Assembly: GCF_030818545.1 (NCBI RefSeq)
Contig: NZ_JAUTAH010000001.1
Span: forward strand, 1,803,001-1,867,000
DNA: 64,000 bases
Source: Brevundimonas sp. SORGH_AS_0993
Lineage (GTDB): Bacteria > Pseudomonadota > Alphaproteobacteria > Caulobacterales > Caulobacteraceae
Direction of reading: 5' to 3'
Part shown: positions 8,174-16,058 of the stretch, in pieces
Position numbering within the stretch: the stretch's first letter is position 1
How the letters are laid out: the number at the start of each line of letters is the position of its first letter
Position numbers and translations under genes: made by a program
Notes under the pieces: generated by a model
Told to the model about the DNA's origin: nothing
The model's database searches: none
The model's input: only the letters and a program-made list of their open reading frames with translations

Positions 8174-9343
8174 ATGAGCGCGTCCGACCTCCCGCCCCCC
8201 GCCAGCTTCTCCGCCGCCGCCGTGGCCACCGTTGTCGGCTTCGGCGGCACGGTCGCCCTGGTCGTTCAGGCGGGCCAGGTTCTGGGGGCCGACCCCGCCC
8301 AGATCATTTCGATGGTGACAGCCCTCTGCCTGGGGATCGGCCTGCCGGGGATGCTGCTGAGCTGGCGGTTCAGGATGCCGGTGGTCCTGGCCTGGTCCAC
8401 GCCAGGCGCGGCCCTTCTGGCGGCCTCGACGCTGGGCCTGGGTTGGGCCAACGCCGTCGGGGCGTTCGTGTCTGCGGCGGTGTTGATGGTGCTGACGGGC
8501 CTTTTGCCCGCACTGGGGCGGCTGGCGCAGAAGATGCCGGCGTCCGTCGCCTCGGCCATGCTGGCGGGCGTGCTGCTGCCTTTCGTGCTCAGGCTGTTCA
8601 AGGTCGTGCCGGAAGAGATGGGCCTGGCGGTCGGACTGCTGGCCGTCTTCATCGTCACGCGGCGGATGTGGCCCGCCTGGAGCCTGCCTGCGGTGCTGAT
8701 CGCCGCCTTTGCAGTTCTGGGCTTCAGGGGGCAGATCGGCCTGCCGCCGGGGACGGGCCTGTTCGGCGGTCTGTCGCCGGTCATGACCGTCTTCGACTGG
8801 AAGGTCGCAGTCAGCCTCGGTTTTCCATTGTTTCTGGTCACCCTGGCCTCGCAGAACCTGCCGGGACTGGTGGTGCTGAGGGCCGCCGGGTATGAGCCGC
8901 CCGCCAACCGCCTGATCTTCGCCACCGGCCTGACCAGCCTGATCGCGGCTCCGTTCGGAGCCCACGGCGTCAATCTGGCCGCCATCACCGCCGCCATATG
9001 CACCGGCCCGGACGCCCATCCCGATCCGGCGAAACGATGGATGGTCGGCGCCATCTATGGCGGGTTTTATGTCGTTGTGGCGCTGTTTGCGGCGCCCTTG
9101 GCCGGACTGTTCATCGCCATGCCGCCTGCGGTGCTGGCCATCATAACAGGCCTGGCCCTGATCGCCGCCCTGACCGGAGCGATGGGGGCCATGCTGGCCA
9201 AGCCGGAGCGGGAGGCCGCTGTCCTGACCTTCGCCGCCACGGGCTCTGGCGTCGCCCTGCTCGGGATCGGCGCCGCCTTCTGGGGTCTGGTCGTGGGGTT
9301 TGCCGCTCTGGCGGCGATGCGCTGGATCAGACCGAGGGCCTGA
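8174..9343 (+). CDS. benE: BenE-family aromatic acid/proton symporter-like transporter
   Basis: A 389-residue hydrophobic protein with about 12 membrane segments. The segments VLAWSTPGAALLA and GAHGVNLAAITAAICTG match the benzoate transporter family BenE. The frame is open far upstream, but the ATG at 8174 fits the family N-terminus. No aromatic degradation genes lie nearby, so the substrate is unknown and the symbol marks family only. It is convergent with the DUF3597 gene, with a tandem repeat between them. Confidence 0.8.
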   Translation: MSASDLPPPASFSAAAVATVVGFGGTVALVVQAGQVLGADPAQIISMVTALCLGIGLPGMLLSWRFRMPVVLAWSTPGAALLAASTLGLGWANAVGAFVSAAVLMVLTGLLPALGRLAQKMPASVASAMLAGVLLPFVLRLFKVVPEEMGLAVGLLAVFIVTRRMWPAWSLPAVLIAAFAVLGFRGQIGLPPGTGLFGGLSPVMTVFDWKVAVSLGFPLFLVTLASQNLPGLVVLRAAGYEPPANRLIFATGLTSLIAAPFGAHGVNLAAITAAICTGPDAHPDPAKRWMVGAIYGGFYVVVALFAAPLAGLFIAMPPAVLAIITGLALIAALTGAMGAMLAKPEREAAVLTFAATGSGVALLGIGAAFWGLVVGFAALAAMRWIRPRA

Positions 9344-9362
9344 TCCAGCGTCGCTTCTTTCT

Positions 9363-9476
9363 TGGCCTGCCGCGCTTCGCGCTGCTTGAGGCCGTGTATC
9401 TGGCCTACCGCGCTTCGCGCTGCTTGAGGCCGGCTATTTGGCCTACCGCGCTATGCGCTGCTTGAGGCCGGCTTAG
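9363..9476. repeat. three tandem 38-bp palindromic repeats
   Basis: Exact 38-bp period: copies at 9363-9400, 9401-9438 and 9439-9476. Each holds an imperfect hairpin, GGCCT...AGGCC outside and GCGC-loop-GCGC inside (9364-9393, 9402-9431, 9440-9469). The third copy includes the stop codon of the DUF3597 gene. They sit at the convergent ends of two genes and may serve as a bidirectional terminator or REP-type element. A related single copy is at 13925-13954. Confidence 0.85.
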
Positions 9477-9868
9477 TCCCGCAGCGAGGCCGGGACCTGG
9501 CCGCCGTTTTCGGCCAGCTTCTGCCAGACCGCCTTGGACAGGGCGATGTTCTGTTCGGCCGAGCCATGCGCACCGGCATGGACGTTCAACTCCTCGGCAA
9601 GCTCCTTGCGGGCCTCCAGGCTGGAATCCAGGTCCAGCAGCTTCAGCAGATCGACGATCGAGGTGCGCCAGTTGCCCCCGCCGCCCTTGGATGCCGCCAG
9701 GTCGCTGAGCACCGCCTCCACATCGACCGCCTGAACGGCGGGCGCGACAGGGACCGGGCCGGCGCCGGGCGTGGTCTGCGCGCCGACGGTGGGCGTCGGT
9801 GTCGGCGCAGGCGCCGCCTTCGGCTTGTGGCCGGTGATCTTGTTCCAGATCGAAGAGAAGATGCCCAT
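9473..9868 (-). CDS. DUF3597 domain protein
   Basis: A 131-residue protein with a short N-terminal segment MGIFSSIWNKITGHKPK, a Pro/Ala/Thr linker (about 15-45) and a C-terminal helical DUF3597 domain (LSDLAASKGGGGNWRTSIVDLLKLLDLDSSLEARKELAEELN). Function is unknown; related domains resemble LysM-associated stress proteins such as YgaU. The ATG at 9868 fits the family. About 30 nt upstream is TGAAC-N16-CGTT, one base off the EcfG consensus, so stress control is possible. Confidence 0.8.
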   Translation of the reverse strand: MGIFSSIWNKITGHKPKAAPAPTPTPTVGAQTTPGAGPVPVAPAVQAVDVEAVLSDLAASKGGGGNWRTSIVDLLKLLDLDSSLEARKELAEELNVHAGAHGSAEQNIALSKAVWQKLAENGGQVPASLRD

Positions 9869-9924
9869 CGGTCGTGCTCCTGTTGATGTCCGCATACAAC
9901 GCGACCGAAACGGCGAGGTTCAGC

Positions 9925-10626
9925 CTATTCGCGCGCCGGAATGTTCAGGCCGCGCTGCACGGCCGGTCGGGCCAAACCGCGTTCCAGCCAGGCGGCGACC
10001 TGGGGAAAGTCCGCAAAGCCAACGATCTCGCCCGCCTCATAGAAGCCGATTAGATTGCGGACCCAGCCCAGGGTGGCGACATCGGCGATGGAATAGTCGC
10101 CTACAAGCCAGTCCCGGCCCTCAAGCCGCGTCTCCAGCACGCCCAGCAGGCGGCGGCTTTCGGCGACATAGCGATCGCGCGGGCGCTTGTCCTCATACTC
10201 CTTGCCGGCGAAGCGGTGGAAGAAACCCAGTTGGCCGAACATCGGGCCGATGGCGCCCATCTGGAACATGACCCACTGGATCGTCTCGTAACGGGTCGCC
10301 GGATCGACCGAGAGCAGCTTTCCGGTCTTTTCCGCCAGATAGATCAGGATGGCGCCGGATTCGAACAGGGCCAGCGGCTGACCGCCCGGTCCGTTCGGAT
10401 CCAGGATGGCGGGAATCTTGCCGTTGGGGTTCAGGGACAGAAACTCCGGCCCCCAGGTTTCGTTGGCCATGATGTCGATCAGGTGCGGCTCATAGGCCAG
10501 GCCGACCTCCTCCAGCATGATCGACACCTTCACCCCATTGGGCGTCGGCAGCGAATACAGTTGCAGCCGGTCGGGATGCCGCGCCGGCCAGCGCTTGGTG
10601 ATGGGGAAGGCGGACAGGTCGATCAT
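9925..10626 (-). CDS. glutathione S-transferase, YfcG/YghU (nu class) type
   Basis: A 233-residue thioredoxin-fold GST. The segment LYSLPTPNGVKVSIMLEE has the T-P-N-G motif of nu-class enzymes, which work as glutathione-disulfide reductases rather than classical transferases. NPNGKIPAILDPNG and ESGAILIYLAEKTG form the glutathione site. The C-terminal helical domain ends with a typical GLNIPARE. The frame is open upstream, but the ATG at 10626 matches the family. Confidence 0.85.
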   Translation of the reverse strand: MIDLSAFPITKRWPARHPDRLQLYSLPTPNGVKVSIMLEEVGLAYEPHLIDIMANETWGPEFLSLNPNGKIPAILDPNGPGGQPLALFESGAILIYLAEKTGKLLSVDPATRYETIQWVMFQMGAIGPMFGQLGFFHRFAGKEYEDKRPRDRYVAESRRLLGVLETRLEGRDWLVGDYSIADVATLGWVRNLIGFYEAGEIVGFADFPQVAAWLERGLARPAVQRGLNIPARE

Positions 10627-10787
10627 GGCGGGCCTCTGCGGTTTGGAGGCCCTGATGTCGGGAGGCGGCGCCGATTTGGCAACGGTCGCGGGCGCCGTTT
10701 TGATCGCGCGCTTGTGTCTGGAACCGCACACGTCGCGGCGCCAGCTTGGCTTTGACCGCTGCCCGGTCGCATACGGAGAGACGCTCG

Positions 10788-10964
10788 ATGGCGCACAAGT
10801 TCGAAATCTACAAAGACAAGGCGGGGGAGTTCCGCGTCCGGTTCAAATACAATTCCGAGACCATGTTCTCGACCGAGGGCTACGCCTCGAAGGCTTCCGC
10901 CCAGAACGCCATCGAGTCCATCAAGAAGAACGGACCGGACGCCCCGGTCGAAGACAACAGCTAG
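10788..10964 (+). CDS. YegP family (DUF1508) small protein
   Basis: A 58-residue protein made of one DUF1508 repeat: FEIYKDKAGEFRVRFKYNSETMFSTEGYASKASAQNAIESIKKN. E. coli YegP has two such repeats. The function is not established; the fold is a small beta-sheet domain. It starts at the ATG at 10788 after GAGAGACG. Its stop overlaps that of rimM by 4 nt in convergent orientation. Confidence 0.9.
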   Translation: MAHKFEIYKDKAGEFRVRFKYNSETMFSTEGYASKASAQNAIESIKKNGPDAPVEDNS

Positions 10965-11488
10965 TCGGGCTCTCGCTCGCCCACCTCGGTCGGCGGCACG
11001 GCCAAAAGCCAGCCGTCGGCCAGGTGCAGTTCGGGCGCCGCCGCCTTGGTGAAGGGCAGATACCAGGTCGGGCCGCCGGCGGCGGGCGCGATCTCCAGCA
11101 TGTCGTCGGCGCCGAAATTCTGGACCGACTTGACCCGCCCCATCACGACGCCGCCCACGCCGCGCGCCTCCAGACCGATCAGGTCGGCCAGATAGAATTC
11201 GTCCTCCTCGGGTTCGGGAAAGCGGTCGCGGGGGACATAAAGCTTCAGTCCGCGCAGGGCGTCGGCCTCTTCCTTGGTGCCGATTTCCCTGGCGCGGCCG
11301 ACCACGCCGTTCTTGTCGGGCCGCGCGGCGGTCAGGGTCAGCCCCACCGAGCCGTCGGCGCGCAGCAGGGGGCCGTATTCCGTCAGGGCCAGGGGATCGG
11401 CGGTGAAGGCCGTCACCCGCACCTCGCCCCGCACCCCGAAACCGCCGCCGATCTGGCCGACGAGGATCAATCTGCTGTCCGTGGTCAT
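10961..11488 (-). CDS. rimM: 16S rRNA processing protein RimM
   Basis: A 175-residue ribosome maturation factor that binds S19 and assists assembly of the 30S head. The N-terminal segment ILVGQIGGGFGVRGEVRVTAFT and the PRC-barrel part EFYLADLIGLEARG...GRVKSVQNFGADDMLEI are typical. The ATG at 11488 has GGGGGTGAG just before it; a GTG two codons upstream is an alternative. It follows rpsP and ffh, but trmD, which usually comes next, is not here; yegP and a GST gene follow instead. Confidence 0.92.
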   Translation of the reverse strand: MTTDSRLILVGQIGGGFGVRGEVRVTAFTADPLALTEYGPLLRADGSVGLTLTAARPDKNGVVGRAREIGTKEEADALRGLKLYVPRDRFPEPEEDEFYLADLIGLEARGVGGVVMGRVKSVQNFGADDMLEIAPAAGGPTWYLPFTKAAAPELHLADGWLLAVPPTEVGEREPD

Positions 11489-11500
11489 GCTCACCCCCAG

Positions 11501-11560
11501 AGCCCGATCATTTTAGACGGAACCGCCTAGCGATTCCCTCAACGGATCAGGCTTTAGCGC
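11501..11560. repeat. dispersed palindromic repeat, copy 1
   Basis: The 21 bp at 11506-11526 are an exact inverted copy of 32364-32384. Similarity extends over roughly 60 bp, including an imperfect GGAACCG...CGATTCC hairpin (from 11519) and AGGCTTTAGCGC at the end. It lies in the rpsP-rimM intergenic region. Confidence 0.75.
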
Positions 11561-11614
11561 ATGAAAAAGGCGGCGTCGAAAGACGCCGCCCCGATCATCG
11601 TCGAACCGAAAGGC

Positions 11615-12154
11615 TTAGCCTTCGGCCTTTTCCTCGGTCGCTTCAGCAGCGGGGGCCTCTTCAGCGGCGGCCTCGGCGGCGGGCGCTTCTTCGGCCGGGG
11701 CTTCTTCAGCAGCCGGGGCGTTCTTGGCGGCTTCGGCCTCTTCCTTGGCGCGGGCGGCGGCTTCGGCGGCCTCGGCCTTGGCGGCGGCTTCGGCTTCCAG
11801 ACGGTCGGCTTCGCGCTGGGCGCGCTCGGCGGCGCGTTCCTGGGCCTTCTTGCCGGGCTGGGCCTTGTTCGGATTGTTGCCCTGGGTCCACTTCACCTTG
11901 GCCGACAGGGTTTCGTCCTGCGACAGGAAGCGGGCGACGCGGTCGGTCGGCTGGGCGCCCTTGCCCAGCCATTCGGCGATGCGCTCGACCTTCAGGGCGA
12001 CGCGCGGCTGGGCGCTGTCCTTGGGCAGCATCGGGTTGTAGCTGCCGACCTTCTCGATGAACTTGCCGTCGCGCGGGGCGTGCGAGTCGGCGACGACGAT
12101 GTGGTAGTAGGGGCGCTTCTTGGCGCCGCCGCGGGCCAGACGAATCTTCAGCAT
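11615..12154 (-). CDS. rpsP: 30S ribosomal protein S16 with long acidic Ala/Glu tail
   Basis: Residues 1 to about 85 are standard S16 ([41 protein letters not shown]), a structural protein of the 30S body. A tail of about 90 residues rich in Ala and Glu follows, making the protein 179 residues, roughly twice the usual length. The tail holds a predicted coiled helix ([19 protein letters not shown]) and then repeated EEAPA blocks. Such tails occur in some alphaproteobacteria; their purpose is unknown. It sits between ffh and rimM. Confidence 0.95.
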   Translation of the reverse strand: MLKIRLARGGAKKRPYYHIVVADSHAPRDGKFIEKVGSYNPMLPKDSAQPRVALKVERIAEWLGKGAQPTDRVARFLSQDETLSAKVKWTQGNNPNKAQPGKKAQERAAERAQREADRLEAEAAAKAEAAEAAARAKEEAEAAKNAPAAEEAPAEEAPAAEAAAEEAPAAEATEEKAEG

Positions 12155-12178
12155 TTCAAGTCTCTTTCCAGGTAGTCG

Positions 12179-13729
12179 TTATTTCTTGGGAGGGAAGCCG
12201 GGAAGACCCGGAAGCCCTCCCGGAAGTGGTCCGCCGCCCCCGAGGGGGTTTCCAAGGCCCGCCAGGCGGTCCTGAATGGCTTTCAGGTCTTCGGCGCTGG
12301 GTTCCGGCGCCTTGCCGCCGCCCAGGGCTTTCAGTCGGTTCAGATCGGGGCCGCCGCCCATTCCGGGCGTTCCGCCGCCCGGAAGGCCGCCCAGCATGGC
12401 GGCCATCTGCTGCATCTTGCGGGGTCCGCCGCGCGCCATCTGCTTGACCATGTCGGCCATCTGGCGGTGCTGTTTCAGGACCCGGTTCACGTCCTGGACC
12501 TCGACCCCGGCGCCGGCGGCGATGCGCTTCTTGCGGCTGGCGTTCAACAGGTCGGGCTTCTTGCGCTCGACCTTGGTCATCGAGGAGATGATGGCTTCCT
12601 GACGCAGGATCATGCGGTCGTCGATGCCGCTGTCGGCCATCTGGTTCTTCATCTTGGCCACGCCAGGCAGCATGCCCATGATGCCCTGAAGACCGCCCAT
12701 CCGCTTCATCTGCTGAAGCTGGCCGGCCAGATCGTCCAGGTCGAACTGTCCCTTGGCCAGTTTCCTGGCCATCTTCTCGGCCTTCGCCTGGTCCAGGTCC
12801 TGGCTGGCCTTTTCGACCAGGGCGACGATATCGCCCTGCCCCAGGATGCGGCCGGCGACGCGGCGGGCGTCGAAGACGTCCAGCGCGTCGACCTTTTCGC
12901 CGGCGCCCAGATATTTGATCGGCAGGCCCGTAACAGCCCGCATCGACAGCATGGCGCCGCCGCGCCCGTCGCCGTCGGCGCGGGTCAGGACCAGGCCGGT
13001 CAGGGGCAGGCGTTCATGGAAGGCCCGGGCGGTGCGAACGGCGTCCTGGCCGGTCAGGCTGTCGGCGACCAGCAGGGTCTCGACCGGCTTGGCGATGTCG
13101 GCGACCTCGGCCACCTCGTTCATCAGCCCTTCGTCCAGGGTGATGCGGCCGGCGGTGTCCAGGATCAGGACGTCGAAACCCTGAAGCTTGGCCGATTGCA
13201 GCGCCCGGCGGGTGATCTGGACCGCGCTCTCGCCCTGAACGATCGGCAGGGTGGCGACCTCGATCTGCTTGCCCAGGGTGGCCAGCTGCTCCATCGCGGC
13301 CGGACGGCGCGTGTCCAGGGAGGCCAGCATGACCTTCTTGCGATCGAACTTGGTCAGGCGCAGCGCCAGCTTGGCCGAGGTCGTGGTCTTGCCCGACCCC
13401 TGCAGGCCGGCCATCAGCACCACGGCGGGCGGATTGGCGTTGGTGTTCAGCGGGACCGGCTCTTCGCCGCCCAGCATCTCGATCAGACCGTCATAGACGA
13501 TCTTGACCACCTGATCGGCCGGCTTGACCGAACGGATGACCTCTTCGCCGGTCGCGCGCTCGGTGGCGAAGGCGATGAATTCCTTGACGACCGGCAGGGC
13601 GACGTCGGCCTCCAGCAGGGCCACGCGCACTTCGCGCATCGCCTCGGCGACATCCTTTTCGGACAGGGCGCCGCGACCGGTGATCCGGTCGAAAACGCCT
13701 GTCAGCCGCTCGTTCAGAGCCTCGAACAT
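12179..13729 (-). CDS. ffh: signal recognition particle protein Ffh (SRP54)
   Basis: This 516-residue GTPase binds 4.5S RNA and targets nascent membrane proteins with FtsY. The N domain covers about 1-95, and the G domain has GLQGSGKTT (108-116), DTAGR and the TRADGDGRGGA region. The C-terminal methionine-rich M domain (QMKRMGGLQGIMGMLPGV...MADMVKQMARGGPRKMQQMAAMLGG) binds signal peptides. The last 60 residues are Gly/Pro rich. It is the first gene of ffh-rpsP-rimM. Confidence 0.96.
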   Translation of the reverse strand: MFEALNERLTGVFDRITGRGALSEKDVAEAMREVRVALLEADVALPVVKEFIAFATERATGEEVIRSVKPADQVVKIVYDGLIEMLGGEEPVPLNTNANPPAVVLMAGLQGSGKTTTSAKLALRLTKFDRKKVMLASLDTRRPAAMEQLATLGKQIEVATLPIVQGESAVQITRRALQSAKLQGFDVLILDTAGRITLDEGLMNEVAEVADIAKPVETLLVADSLTGQDAVRTARAFHERLPLTGLVLTRADGDGRGGAMLSMRAVTGLPIKYLGAGEKVDALDVFDARRVAGRILGQGDIVALVEKASQDLDQAKAEKMARKLAKGQFDLDDLAGQLQQMKRMGGLQGIMGMLPGVAKMKNQMADSGIDDRMILRQEAIISSMTKVERKKPDLLNASRKKRIAAGAGVEVQDVNRVLKQHRQMADMVKQMARGGPRKMQQMAAMLGGLPGGGTPGMGGGPDLNRLKALGGGKAPEPSAEDLKAIQDRLAGLGNPLGGGGPLPGGLPGLPGFPPKK

Positions 13730-14072
13730 TCACTACCTCACGCCCATTTTCGCTTCAGGTCGGGACGACCTGAATCCAGAACAATGGGCAACCAGCCAAC
13801 CGACGGGTGAAACGGCTCCACACGACAACGACCCCCGGCGACGATCACGTCGGCGGGGGGTTCTCGCCGGGCTCGTTCTCTTTTGGGCTATCGGCCTTGC
13901 GGCCTGCCTGAGCCCGAATGGGCTGTGCTCAAGCAGCGCGGAGCGCGGTAGCACGACAAAAGAGCTGTCGTCCCGGTGGAGACGCGAGGTTCACTTGCGT
14001 CGGAAGCGGCGGCTTATGAAGGAAAACGAAGGGAATGTCGAATCCTACGGCGCGCCCCTTTCTTGGGCCCGT
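13730..14072. other. 343-bp intergenic region upstream of ffh
   Basis: No gene is supported. It holds several short hairpins: a 12-bp stem with one mismatch (13832-13843 with 13848-13859), AGCCC-GAAT-GGGCT, the REP-like element at 13925-13954, and ACGACA...TGTCGT just after it. The ffh promoter should lie near 13740-13800. I looked for the 4.5S RNA core and did not see it. Confidence 0.5.
13925..13954 (-). repeat. single copy of the 9.4-kb hairpin family
   Basis: Core CTCAAGCAGCGCG-G-AGCGC matches the reverse strand of the repeats at 9363-9476 with one change, while the outer stem is GTGCT/AGCAC instead of GGCCT/AGGCC. Both outer stems pair perfectly, so the change is compensatory. Confidence 0.75.
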
Positions 14073-14453
14073 TCAGACCGAGATGTTCAGCAACACCGCC
14101 TCGGTCTTGCCCTTCCCGGCCGCGTCCTCGACCTTGGCCTTCATCGCCTCCTGAAGCTTTTGATCGATCAGCTTGGCGATCTCGTCCTCGATCGAAGCGC
14201 GCGACTCCGGCTTCATGGCCGCGACGTCGCCTTCCGTCATATGACGATCCGACAGGACTTCGGCCCGCAGGCGCTGTCTCAGCTTCTCCATCTGCTGGTC
14301 GTGCGCCCAGGCGCCCAACCCCTTCTGACGAATCTGATCCAGATCGCCCGCCAGGGATGAACTGGGCTTTTCCTGCCGGGCGGCATTGGCCGCGCCAACG
14401 AAGCCCATGGCTCCAATGGCGCCCTGGAAACCGCCAACCGATGAAATCGACAT
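14073..14453 (-). CDS. conserved hypothetical protein
   Basis: A 126-residue protein I cannot name. The N-terminus MSISSVGGFQGAIGAMGF is hydrophobic and Gly rich but is not a clear signal peptide. The rest is helical and charged, with LRAEVLSDRHMTEGDVAAMKPESRASIEDEIAKLIDQKLQEA. That block resembles a short helical motif seen in other alphaproteobacterial proteins of unknown role. The ATG at 14453 follows a GAGAATC. It lies alone between ctpA and ffh on the same strand. Confidence 0.7.
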   Translation of the reverse strand: MSISSVGGFQGAIGAMGFVGAANAARQEKPSSSLAGDLDQIRQKGLGAWAHDQQMEKLRQRLRAEVLSDRHMTEGDVAAMKPESRASIEDEIAKLIDQKLQEAMKAKVEDAAGKGKTEAVLLNISV

Positions 14454-14521
14454 GAGAATCTCCGACCTGCGGATCGTCAGGCCGCGCCGCAGGTCGAAAA
14501 GGTGCAAACATCGTGCCGGGA

Positions 14522-15892
14522 TCAGTGCTCCGGCGTCTCCGGCTTGGGCTCGTCCGTCTTCGGTTTCGAACCCGGCTCAGTCACCACAACGCCCTCGGGC
14601 GCCGGCGACAGTTTGGACAGATCGCCGCCGGCGCGCAGGACGTCCAGGGCGCGTTCCAGCTGATAGTCCCTGTCCTTGGGGAAGCCCTCGCCCGGCGCCT
14701 CGCGCGGGGTGTGCGGCCCCTTGCGTTCGGCCCCGATGGAGGCGTCCAGCGCCGTGGCGTAGGCGGCCTCGGAATAGATAAAGCTGGAGCGCGAGACGAT
14801 GCGGGCCTCGGCCTCGTTGCGGGCGACCTCCAGATCGGGCTCGATGCCGATCTTCTGGATCGAGGCGCCCGAGGGGGTGTAGTAGCGCGCCGTGGTGATC
14901 GACAGGGCGCCGTCCTGGCCCTGCCGCAGCGGGATCACCGTCTGCACCGACCCCTTGCCGAAGCTGGTCAGGCCCACGACCGTCGCCCGCTGATGATCCT
15001 TCAGAGCGCCCGCGACGATTTCCGAGGCCGAGGCCGAGCCGTAGTTGACCAGGACCACCAGCGGCAGCCCCCCGGTCAGGTCGCCGGGCTTGGCCGTGTA
15101 ACGCTGGATCTGCTCGGGTTTCCTGCCGCGCTGACTGACGATCTCGCCGCGCTCCAGGAAGGCGTCGGACACGTCGATGGCGGCGTTCAGCAGCCCGCCG
15201 CCGTTGTTGCGCAGGTCCAGGACATAGCCCTTCACCCCCGGCTTCTCGGTCTTGATCTTGGCGATGGCCTCGTTCAGCTCCCGGCCCGTGTTCTCGTTGA
15301 AGGTCGAGATGCGCAGATAGCCGAAGTCGCCCTCGACCCGGCCCGTCACCGACTGCACCTTGATGACCTCGCGGGTCAGGGTGACGTCCAGCGGGTCCGA
15401 GCCGTCGCGCAGGAAGGTCACTTTCACGCTGGTCCCGACCGGGCCGCGCAGCTTCTCCGAAACCTGGCTGACGGTCAGGCCGGCCGCGTTCTGACCCTCG
15501 ATGGCCGAGATCACGTCGCCCGCCTGGACCCCGGCGCGAGCGGCCGGGCTGTCGTCCATCGGCGAGATGACCTTCACCATGCCGCCGTCGGCGCTGATGG
15601 TCAGGCCGACGCCCGAATATTGGCCCTCCGTCCGTTCGCGCAGTTCGTCGTAGTTGGAGGGCGGCAGGTAGTTGGAATGCGGGTCCAAGGCCGTCATCAT
15701 GCCGGCCAGGGCGGCCTCGATCAGCTTCTTGTTGTCGACCGGAACGACATAGACCTTCTCGACGATGCCGACGACGTCGCCGAACAGCTCCAGCATGCGG
15801 AAGGTTTCGTTGCGCGGCGTCTGGCTGGACACGGCGGCGGCCGAGCCGCCCAGCACGAGCGCGGCGCAGCCGACGAGAAGCAGTTTACGCAT
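14522..15892 (-). CDS. ctpA: carboxyl-terminal processing protease (S41 family)
   Basis: A 456-residue periplasmic serine protease. A signal peptide covers about 1-24 (MRKLLLVGCAALVLGG...AAAVSS). The PDZ domain is about 90-165 (YSGVGLTISADGGMVKVISPMDDSPAARAG). The catalytic serine lies in GSASASEIVAGAL (285-297) and the general-base lysine is K313 in SFGKGS. The tail is rich in Pro/Glu. The ATG at 15892 is chosen because it gives the signal peptide. It follows the EnvC-like gene on the same strand, so both probably act on cell wall enzymes. Confidence 0.93.
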   Translation of the reverse strand: MRKLLLVGCAALVLGGSAAAVSSQTPRNETFRMLELFGDVVGIVEKVYVVPVDNKKLIEAALAGMMTALDPHSNYLPPSNYDELRERTEGQYSGVGLTISADGGMVKVISPMDDSPAARAGVQAGDVISAIEGQNAAGLTVSQVSEKLRGPVGTSVKVTFLRDGSDPLDVTLTREVIKVQSVTGRVEGDFGYLRISTFNENTGRELNEAIAKIKTEKPGVKGYVLDLRNNGGGLLNAAIDVSDAFLERGEIVSQRGRKPEQIQRYTAKPGDLTGGLPLVVLVNYGSASASEIVAGALKDHQRATVVGLTSFGKGSVQTVIPLRQGQDGALSITTARYYTPSGASIQKIGIEPDLEVARNEAEARIVSRSSFIYSEAAYATALDASIGAERKGPHTPREAPGEGFPKDRDYQLERALDVLRAGGDLSKLSPAPEGVVVTEPGSKPKTDEPKPETPEH

Positions 15893-16058
15893 TCGGTCTC
15901 TTTCGGTCGGGCCGGTCATGACGCCCGTTCTTAAAGTGCATGGCCCCGAAGACACGACGGAATCGTGGCGACGCAGCGTCAAACCGATAAAATCAGCGTC
16001 CGGGCGGAAAGCAAGGCGCGATTGCGGATCGGGCCGCCCGGCGGGTCTTTTCCCCGGC

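Noticed and set aside
9363..9476. CRISPR array
   Set aside because: The three units are contiguous with no unique spacers, and no cas genes are present.
13730..14072. 4.5S SRP RNA gene next to ffh
   Set aside because: The conserved SRP RNA core (GGAAGCAGC type) is absent.
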